DNA from: Astropecten irregularis
Lineage: Eukaryota; Echinodermata; Asteroidea; Paxillosida; Astropectinidae
Reading direction: 5' to 3'
NCBI GenBank assembly: GCA_963971285.1
Contig: OZ020265.1
Span: forward strand, 5,496,270-5,560,269
Length of the DNA: 64,000 nucleotides
The position numbers were made by a program, and so were the translations under genes. Positions 57,031 through 64,000 of the stretch are shown in pieces; the first letter of the stretch is position 1, and each line of letters opens with the position of its first letter. Under the pieces are notes generated by a model. The model saw only the letters and a list, made by a program, of their open reading frames with translations. It searched no databases and had not been told where the DNA came from.

Positions 57031-57269
57031 GCAGTTAACACCAAGAGTTGGTTTGGAGCACCCAGTGTATGGCTGAAGGTTGGTATAAAGGTTGACGTTG
57101 GGAAGGCCTGGGGTATCCAGCTTCCTTGCGGGGACCCCAACCGGATAGCAACACAGTGCCTCTAGCCAACATCAGTCGGGTTAGAGGTTAATCATTGAAT
57201 ATAATAACTGATAATCAGTGGGCAATGTATATTGGTGAACTCCGTTATTAATGTATAAAAGAGGTTAAC

Positions 57270-57842
57270 ATGTTTGTATTGTTCGGCCATAGTTTCGTCA
57301 GACGCTTAAGTCATGGGCGAGAATATATTGATATTGAGTTGTCAAGGGGTACTTACTCCATGAAGTGTTTAGGGGAAGGTGGTCTCACCATTGACCGTAT
57401 TCAGAGAAATCCTCAGCGGTACATGAACCAACTTAGGGAGGCTGCACCTAAAGTTCTTATTTTTGATCTGGGGACCAATGATCTTTGTTCTAGAGAAAAG
57501 AATCCAGAGGTGGTACATGCCTCGGTGTGTCATTTTGTTAAAGAGTTACCTAAGTGGGGTGTTGCACCAGAGGTTGTTGTATTTCTACCTGTGTTACCAC
57601 GTACATGTGGTATGAGAAGTTATCAGGTCACATTAGAAGAATTCAATGAAAGAGTTGGGGTTTATAATGATTTGTTGGAGGGTTCCACATTTACAGAAGA
57701 CAGGTGGTGGTTTTGGCGACACAGGGCTTTGAGAAATTCACGGTTCATCCTTGATGGAGTACACTTGAATGTGTCCGGTATGGCTCATTACGAGAAGACA
57801 CTACGTCAGCTCGTCAAGTTTTTCGAATTGAGAGTCTTGTAA
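57270..57842 (+). CDS. Gypsy third ORF: SGNH/GDSL-type hydrolase
   Basis: 190 residues in the position where some Gypsy elements carry env. The SGNH blocks are visible: block I FGHSFVRRL with S8 (GHS in place of GDS), a block-II glycine in GEGG (35-38), block III GTND with N70, and block V DGVHLN with D162 and H165. The catalytic set is therefore complete. The length is short but normal for a minimal SGNH fold. There is no signal peptide, transmembrane segment or fusion-like region, so it is not an envelope protein. It is open and sits between pol and the polypurine tract, so it belongs to the element. TATAAAAG lies just upstream (57253). Expression by its own promoter or by splicing is unknown. 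The function is unproven; esterase or deacylase activity is inferred from the motifs. Confidence 0.82.
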   Translation: MFVLFGHSFVRRLSHGREYIDIELSRGTYSMKCLGEGGLTIDRIQRNPQRYMNQLREAAPKVLIFDLGTNDLCSREKNPEVVHASVCHFVKELPKWGVAPEVVVFLPVLPRTCGMRSYQVTLEEFNERVGVYNDLLEGSTFTEDRWWFWRHRALRNSRFILDGVHLNVSGMAHYEKTLRQLVKFFELRVL

Positions 57843-58065
57843 ATTGGAACAAAATTTATGGGTTTTGTGATTTGATATTAGCCATCTGTTTGTTATAATT
57901 GCTTAAGTAACAAAAGGTTATTTCCTTTGTATAAAAGAGAAATACATTGTATTGTTATTTTGTTGTTTACATCTTGTAGTGTTTGTTAAACTTAAAATGT
58001 TTTGAGTTTGTAATTCATAGTAATTTGGGTAATCCCTGCGATCTTCAGGCGCAGATCGTTTAAGT

Positions 58066-58074
58066 AGGGGAGGA
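58066..58074 (+). promoter_or_regulatory. Polypurine tract
   Basis: AGGGGAGGA, a purine run a few bases before the 3' LTR at 58078, fits the primer for plus-strand synthesis. Confidence 0.75.
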
Positions 58075-58077
58075 TAT

Positions 58078-58627
58078 AGTGGAATGATTTTGGGCTTACT
58101 TTTAATTCATTGTGATTGGGTGTGGGTTTTCCATCTTGTCACGGAGGGGCGATGTCTAGTGTTTTCTAGAAGCTACATGTAAGTGCGTGGTGTGGCTGTG
58201 CGAGATAAAAATAGATATTGTGTCTGGGCAGACAGTGCGTGACCCCAGGTCACACGCGCTCCATAGCGTGTGTGTAAAAGTTGTTGTTTGGGGAGTCTTC
58301 GTGCAGAAGTGGTGGTGAAAACAACTAAAAGATGGCGCTGGTACTATAAGCGCAAGGCGGAGACTCGCCACATACAGCCCAGATGATTCGGGGGGGAGAT
58401 CAATAGCCACATCACCATCACTATAACTGACTGGAATACTACTGCAAAATTACAAGAATCATTCAACTGGAGATTTAATCATTGATTCGGGATGGAAATA
58501 AATAAATGACTAATAATTCAACTCATCAACATGATCAACGAGTCAGCGTCGGTCTGTGCAGTTGTCTCTATAATATCCTTGGAGACATAGGACCCCAGGT
58601 TTCCTCACGGGAACTCATTTCACTACA
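58078..58627 (+). repeat. 3' LTR
   Basis: 550 bp, no difference seen from the 5' LTR. Followed by TATAT and then resumed 62-bp units. Confidence 0.95.
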
Positions 58628-59430
58628 TATATGCAACATGCCCCCAGTGTTATAGGTAAAACAACCCTCAATGTACAGACACGTGCTTGTATATGCAACA
58701 TGCCGCCAGTGTTATAGACAAAACAACCCTCAATGTACAGACACGTGCTTGTATATGCAACATGCCCCCAGTGTTATAGACAAAACAACCCTCAATGTAC
58801 AGACACGTGCTTGTAATATGCAACATGCCGCCAGTGTTATAGACAAAACAACCCTCAATGTACAGACACGTGCTTGTATATGCAACATGCCCCCAGTGTT
58901 ATAGACAAAACAACCCTCAATGTACAGACACGTGCTTGTATAGGCAACATGCCCCCAGTGTTATAGACAAAACAACCCTCAATGTACAGACACGTGCTTG
59001 TAAAGGCAACATGCCCCCAGTGTTATAGACAAAACAACCCTCAATGTACAGACACGTGCTTGTATATGCAACATGCCCCCAGTGTTATAGGTAAAACAAC
59101 CCTCAATGTACAGACACGTGCTTGTATATGCAACATGCCCCCAGTGTTATAGACAAAACAACCCTCAATGTACAGACACGTGCCTGTATATATATGCAAC
59201 ATGCCCCCAGTGTTATAGGTAAAACAACCCTCAATGTACAGACACGTGCTTGTATATGCAACATGCCCCCAGTGTTATAGGTAAAACAACCCTCAACGTA
59301 CAGACACGTGCTTGTATATGCAACATGCCCCCAGTGTTATAGGTAAAACAACCCTCAATGTACAGACACGTGCTTGTATATGCAACATGCCCCCAGTGTT
59401 ATGGTCAAAACAACCCTCAATGTACAGACA
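58628..59430. repeat. 62-bp minisatellite, part 3 (about 13 units)
   Basis: Continuation of the array after the Gypsy element, with the same unit types. It ends inside intron 2 of the Harbinger accessory gene (caatgtacagacagtataaa), 183 bp before exon 2. Confidence 0.95.
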
Positions 59431-59612
59431 GTATAAAACCCCACTGTGACAGACAGCACTTCACGCCAATGTCGTCTTTGTAAGTACAGCCCAATGTCCT
59501 GCCCACAAAGCGGGTTTGTACAGTGCCCACAATGAACAGACTGAAATTTGCACAAGTGTCCTCTCATGAGTAGGGCTGTATGTCTGTCTGTCAGTCAGCT
59601 GGGTATACTTAC

Positions 59613-60375
59613 ATCAACACCAGCCCTCTTCGGCACTCTGTATACGCAGGGGGCGAGGAAGGACAGCTTGTCCTTGAGTGTGGATTCCCTGGCGGTGAGA
59701 ACCTTGGGGGCCGACCCAGACACTGTCCTTGTAATCTTGCCGTAGGCGGTTCTCTGCGAGGTGAACCACAGGCGCAGTCTGTCACCATCCACAATAGCAC
59801 CTACAACATATGAAATGTCAAAAAACATTAATTATTTTGTAATATTACATCTTGAATTGCTGCATCTGGAATGAAATTGTTTATGATTAGAGCTGCACCT
59901 GCACCTGGAAAAAAAGTGATGTAAAATTATTTTCATTTTATCAATTAAATTTGTATATTAAATTACCGAAATTTGGTACCCACCTGACTCATCCATAGCC
60001 TGTACTTGTAACCCTAGCTCCTTCCACAGTTGAGTCTTGTGCTGTGTCTTAAAAAAGTTGGGGTGTCCCTTTGAGTACAACTCTTGGCGGGCCTCAATGA
60101 AGGCGAACACCATCTTCTTGCTCGGGTGACAACTTCAGTGGTCTTGCCTGTTTCTTCTTTGCAGAAGAGGTAGTTTGAACCCCGGAGGCTGAGGGTGAGG
60201 TCAAGGTCTGTGGTCCTTTGCAGGTACCTGCCTCCTGTGGTGGTGGTGTTGGAACAACCAGATCTGTATCTGAAAGTTCAGCATCTTCAGTCACACTCTC
60301 CTTGCTGGGTTGAGGGGTCTCCTCGTGCCCACAGCTGGCGGCTTTCTTCCCCTTCCTTCTGCTCCTAGGTGGCAT
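59613..60375 (-). pseudogene. Harbinger Myb/MADF-like accessory gene, exons 1-2 (N-terminal part)
   Basis: Exon 1 runs 60375-59984 and exon 2 59800-59613, with acceptor gttgtag and donor GTAAGT. Exon 1 encodes a basic N-terminus (MPPRSRRKGKK), a proline/serine region and KLSPEQE, then in another frame MVFAFIEARQELYSKGHPNF and TQLWKELGL, the start of a MADF/Myb-like DNA-binding domain. The frame change near 60110 is an apparent frameshift that stops translation at 60094. Exon 2 continues the domain (WFTSQRTAYGKITR, then KDKLSFLAP). Exon 2 ends in phase 0, matching exon 3 at 20436, 39,176 bp away. In Harbingers this protein binds terminal DNA and helps the transposase. Broken as read, though a sequencing error is possible. 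Confidence 0.72.
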
Positions 60376-60499
60376 AGTTAATTTTCACCAAAAACTGGCA
60401 AAAAATGAGAACATATAGAGCAAATTTGAACCACAGGTATAAATTTTGCAATGGCGACGTCTGGAGACCGTAGTGCGCAGGCGCGGGCGTCACCTGGCC

Positions 60500-60859
60500 G
60501 CAGTTTCGACCGCAGTTACTCGTACTTATCTGTAGTTACCCGTAGTTCAGCCGTAGTTAGCCGTAGTTAGCCGTAGTTAGCCGTAGTTCAATCCGTACTT
60601 ACCTGTAGTTACCCGTACTTCACCCGTATTTCATTCGTACTTCTCACCCGTACTTACCCTAAGTTACCCTTACTTCCCCGTACTTACCTGTAGTTACCTG
60701 TAGTTACCTGTAGCCATTCGTACTTACCGTGGACAATTCAGCCGCAGTTACCCTTACTTACCCGTACTTACCCGTACTTACCCGTAGTTCAAAGTACGGG
60801 GATTTTCAAATTTTTGAACTGCGGCCAAGTACGGCCTTAGCCGTAGGTGTGACCACAGC
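60500..60859. repeat. Harbinger right subterminal and terminal repeats
   Basis: About fifteen short motifs of the CCGTAGTTA / CCGTACTTACC type, then GAACTGCGGCCAAGTACGG and the terminal GGTGTGACCACAGC. Mirror image of the left end at 16850. Confidence 0.8.
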
Positions 60860-62655
60860 AAGTGAGATAAACTGCGGTCCTGCCCGGGACATGTTTTGTA
60901 TGTCAGTTTTGGCTTTTGATGTTGCATTTGTTTTGTGTATCATGCATAAATATTATTCTTGTACATTCATTTTCATTTTCGTAATTTTCATTTTCGTAAT
61001 TGACAGACGACTTTTCCAGTACAAATCGTCCCTCTCGGCCACTCCGCTTGCAGAAAGATGGTCGTTTATAAAATCAACCATACAATAATTTGAGCATTGA
61101 TCAATCCATTTGTGTACAGGGGAGCCCGTTAAATTCAATTGAACGATTGCATTGAAGAATGCATGGAAATCTCGAATGCCACAACTGCCACAACAGGTAT
61201 CCGTGCTCGCTTTTCAAGGCATGCAGCAACTTCGGGAACCAGGCGAATTCATGCGAATTCATGATCTAGGAGTAGAGGAAGGTGCTGCAACGTTTCACCA
61301 AAATTCCATCTAGGAATTCTTGTTTTCAAAAACCATAGCGTTACGGCTCCCCGAAAAGTGATAGTGTTAGAAGGTTCACGGAGGAGCCTTCTTAATCCTG
61401 AAATAATTTTAAAAGACGTGATTGCTGTTCTCTGTCACACGTCGGGGTCAAATCGGGACGAAGATCGGTCAGCTTGAATCATTTTTTTTTTACAGCAACA
61501 AACCCTGAAAGTTATAAGTAAATCTGTGAACATTTATGTTTGGGTATGAACCATTGGTACTCCTGTAACTGTACCTCGTTGCAGTTACTGAATATGTTTA
61601 TCCAGTTGCACACTGTATGCAATCTAGAATCTGTTGCTGTATCCTCTATTGTCATTTAGCCTATGAGAATGAATAAGTAAACAAAATCTTCATTGAAGAA
61701 ATACCAGCAATTGAATGTGCGAACTGGCCCATATTCTGTTTACAATTCACCGTCATAGCTAACTGACTTCTACTCAATGGTAGGAATGAAGGCCATTGCT
61801 GACAAAGTAAAAAAGAAAGTACGCTTCCGCTTTGTTTGCTAATACCGGGTGTTTTGCAAAAGGACACACTCTGTGGGTACAGTGTGTCCTTTGGCAAAAC
61901 AAACCCTACCCATTAAATAAAACAATAGACAGAACTGACTGTATGTCTTCAACTGTTTGTTTTTTAGCGTGTTGCATTCAATATCTCTCTGCGGATGTTC
62001 TGACCAGCCCTAAATACAATTCATTTGTTAATTCAATGAGCAATTAAGTGATGTTAGGGAAAGGCCATTTGTTTGCCAAAACAAATGAGTTTCAATGTTT
62101 GTTAGTCGTAATAGTATGTGTGGCCATGTCGAGTGAGGATTTGAAGGTCACAAACTTATTAAGGGGGTTTATTTTAACGACACACGCTTCAACGACATTG
62201 CATGACGTTCTAAAGACCAAAACAAGTGTAATATAAATGTACCTGCGGCATCATTTATGCTTGTTTTGCTGTCCAATGTGTTTAAACGTACAGCATGTCA
62301 TTTAGGTCCAAATACCATTATCATCACATTGGCAACCGTGGAATTTTTAAACAAATAGTTATACTACTAATCCGTGATGTGAGCTGTCAAGGCCGGGAAT
62401 CATTGCACGGACATAATTATGCCACATTGATTTATGAATATGGACCTTCCTTTTATTTACAAACATTGACTTCTGGCTGCCATGGGCTGCCAATTGTTGC
62501 AGTTTCGCATACGATTTTACTAAGCCTGAGTCAAAGAGGTTATGGGGATTCAGCCATATTCGGCTGAGATACACCGACCTGCAGACGCGTCGGCAAGAGA
62601 ATAAAATGCCAAACATACTGAGAACTGCATGAATACATGAAACACTGCAGACACT
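60860..62655. repeat. Tandem unit, copy resuming after the Harbinger interval (about 1.8 kb)
   Basis: Starts aagtgagataaactgcggtc and repeats the content of 12.3-13.3 and 15.2-16.8 kb, with a right-hand subtype (gtatgtcagttttgg, cataaatatt). The next copy starts at 62656. No gene; short ORFs such as the recurrent 60-residue frame are repeat by-products. Confidence 0.85.
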
Positions 62656-64000
62656 GACGGGTCAGATAAACTGCGGTCCTGCCCGGGACATGTTTTGTAT
62701 GTCAGTTTTGGCTTTTGATGTTGCATTTGTTTTGTGTATCATGCATAAATATTATTCTTGTACATTCATTTTCATTTTCGTAATTGACAGACGACTTTTC
62801 CAGTACAAATCGTCCCTCTCGGCCACTCCGCTTGCAGAAAGATGGTCGTTTATAAAATCAACCATACAATAATTTGAGCATTGATCAATCCATTTGTGTA
62901 CAGGGGAGCCCGTTAAATTCAATTGAACGATCGCATTGAAGAATGCATGGAAATCTCGAATGCCACAACTGCCACAACAGGTATCCGTGCTCGCTTTTCA
63001 AGGCATGCAGCAACTTCGGGAACCAGGCGAATTCATGCGAATTCATGATCTAGGAGTAGAGGAAGGTGCTGCAACGTTTCACCAAAATTCCATCTAGGAA
63101 TTCTTGTTTTCAAAAACCATAGCGTTACGGCTCCCCGAAAAGTGATAGTGTTAGAAGGTTCACGGAGGAGCCTTCTTAATCTTGAAATAATTGTAAAAGA
63201 CGTGATTGCTGTTCTCTGTCACACGTCGGGGTCAAATCGGGACGAAGATCGGTCAGCTGGAATCATTTTTTTTTTTTACAGCAACAAACCCTGAAAGTTA
63301 TAAGTAAATCTGTGAACATTTATGTTTGGGTATGAACCATTGGTACTCCTGTAACTGTACCTCGTTGCAGTTACTGAATATGTTTATCCAGTTGCACACT
63401 GTATGCAATCTAGAATCTGTTGCTGTATCCTCTATTGTCATTTAGCCTATGAGAATGAATAAGTAAACAAAATCTTCATTGAAGAAATACCAGCAATTGA
63501 ATGTGCGAACTGGCCCATATTCTGTTTACAATTCACCGTCATAGCTAACTGACTTCTACTCAATGGTAGGAATGAAGGCCATTGCTGACAAAGTAAAAGA
63601 AAAAGTAAGCTTCCGCTTTGTTTGCTAATACCGGGTGTTTTGCCAAAGGACACACTGTGTGGGTACAGTGCGTCCTTTGGCAACAAAAAAACCTACCCAT
63701 TAAATAAAACAATAGACAGAACTGACTGTATGTCTTCAACTGTTTGATTTTTAGCGTGTTGCATTCAATATCTCTCTGCGGATGTTCTGACCACCCCTAA
63801 ATACCGTCCATTTGTTAATTCAATGAGCAATTAAGTGATGTTAGGGAAAGGCCATTTCTTTGCCAAAACAATTGAGTTTCAATGTTTGTTAGTCGTAATA
63901 GTATGTGTGGCCATGTCGAGTGGGGATTTGAAGATCACAAACTTATTAAGGGGGTTTATTTTAACGACGTACGCATTCAACGACATTGCATGACGTTCTT
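62656..64000. repeat. Tandem unit, last copy (cut by the window end)
   Basis: Near-identical to 60865-62210, including the ttttgccaaaggacacactg hairpin at about 63637-63683. It runs off the window. Confidence 0.85.

Larger units (their letters stand above)
50629..58627 (+). mobile_element. Complete Gypsy (Metaviridae-type) LTR retrotransposon, 8.0 kb
   Basis: Two 550-bp LTRs, a primer-binding site, gag, pol (protease-RT-RNase H-integrase order) and a third ORF, a polypurine tract and a 5-bp target duplication. The LTRs look identical base for base by eye and all ORFs are open, so the insertion is very recent. It lies inside the 62-bp minisatellite. Confidence 0.95.
16850..60859. mobile_element. 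Harbinger-ended composite interval, 44 kb, with nested insertions
   Basis: The left end GGTCACACCTACGGGTTTTG is inverted relative to the right end, and both ends share CCGTACTTGGCCGCAGTTC at the same offset. Inside sit a PIF/Harbinger transposase (plus) and a Myb/MADF-like gene (minus), the standard autonomous layout, but the second gene is split by 39 kb. The outside flanks are the two halves of one tandem-repeat unit of the same subtype, which supports a single insertion. No clean 3-bp target duplication is visible, and about 20 bp of the expected target is missing. Two recombined Harbinger copies therefore remain possible. Confidence 0.65.

Noticed and set aside
57270-57842. Envelope gene of the Gypsy element
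   Set aside because: No signal peptide, transmembrane helix or cysteine-rich ectodomain. The motifs are those of an SGNH hydrolase.
44546-59430. CRISPR-like regular repeats
   Set aside because: Units are directly adjacent 62-bp minisatellite copies with no unique spacers, in a eukaryotic genome with no cas genes.
16850-60859. Claim that this is certainly one giant transposon moving as a unit
   Set aside because: Architecture and phase support a single interval, but no clean target duplication is visible and movement as a unit cannot be shown from one locus.
60729-61088. 119-codon ORF starting in the Harbinger end
   Set aside because: Joins subterminal repeats to tandem-unit sequence. The shared 60-residue part recurs in every unit without conservation of a start or splice context.

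Overview
This is a 64-kb piece of an animal genome: genes have GT-AG introns, the background is AT-rich and mobile elements are dense. I infer a marine invertebrate, plausibly a non-vertebrate deuterostome. The mix of Harbinger, Gypsy, hAT-type MITEs and tRNA-like SINE fragments fits this, but nothing here fixes the species.

Region by region. (1) 0.16-7.15 kb: an intact four-exon plus-strand gene for an HMGL/aldolase-type TIM-barrel protein with a C-terminal EF-hand. (2) 7.2-16.85 kb: repeats, a dispersed MITE-like family, and the start of a tandem array of 1.6-2.9 kb units. That array resumes at 60.86 kb and runs off the window end. (3) 16.85-60.86 kb: one interval bounded by inverted Harbinger ends and flanked by matching halves of the tandem unit. 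It holds an intact HARBI1-like transposase (17.5-18.8 kb) and, on the opposite strand, a Myb/MADF-like accessory gene. The last two exons of the accessory gene lie at 19.7-20.4 kb and its first two at 59.6-60.4 kb. Its second intron is therefore about 39 kb and full of other DNA.

Inside that intron: a 4.4-kb foldback element with nested insertions (21.2-25.6 kb); two hAT-type MITEs with exact 8-bp target duplications (28.2 and 30.2 kb); an intact ten-coding-exon gene (30.67-42.25 kb) for a predicted 1,270-residue protein with a PWWP-like N-terminus, zinc-finger-like motifs, a tyrosine-recombinase-like core and a SANT-like tail; 72-bp and 114-bp minisatellites (42.3-44.4 kb); and a 62-bp minisatellite with an E-box in most units (44.5-59.4 kb). 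Two elements split the 62-bp array: a 3-kb long-TIR element (45.2-48.2 kb) and a very young 8-kb Gypsy retrotransposon (50.6-58.6 kb). The Gypsy element has LTRs that look identical, intact gag and pol, and an extra third ORF encoding an SGNH/GDSL-type hydrolase.

The most interesting signals are the nested mobile-element architecture, the PWWP plus tyrosine-recombinase-like gene lying inside a transposon, and the Gypsy element carrying an SGNH-hydrolase ORF. Exon joins and element ends were worked out by eye from splice sites, phase and repeat boundaries, not by alignment software.
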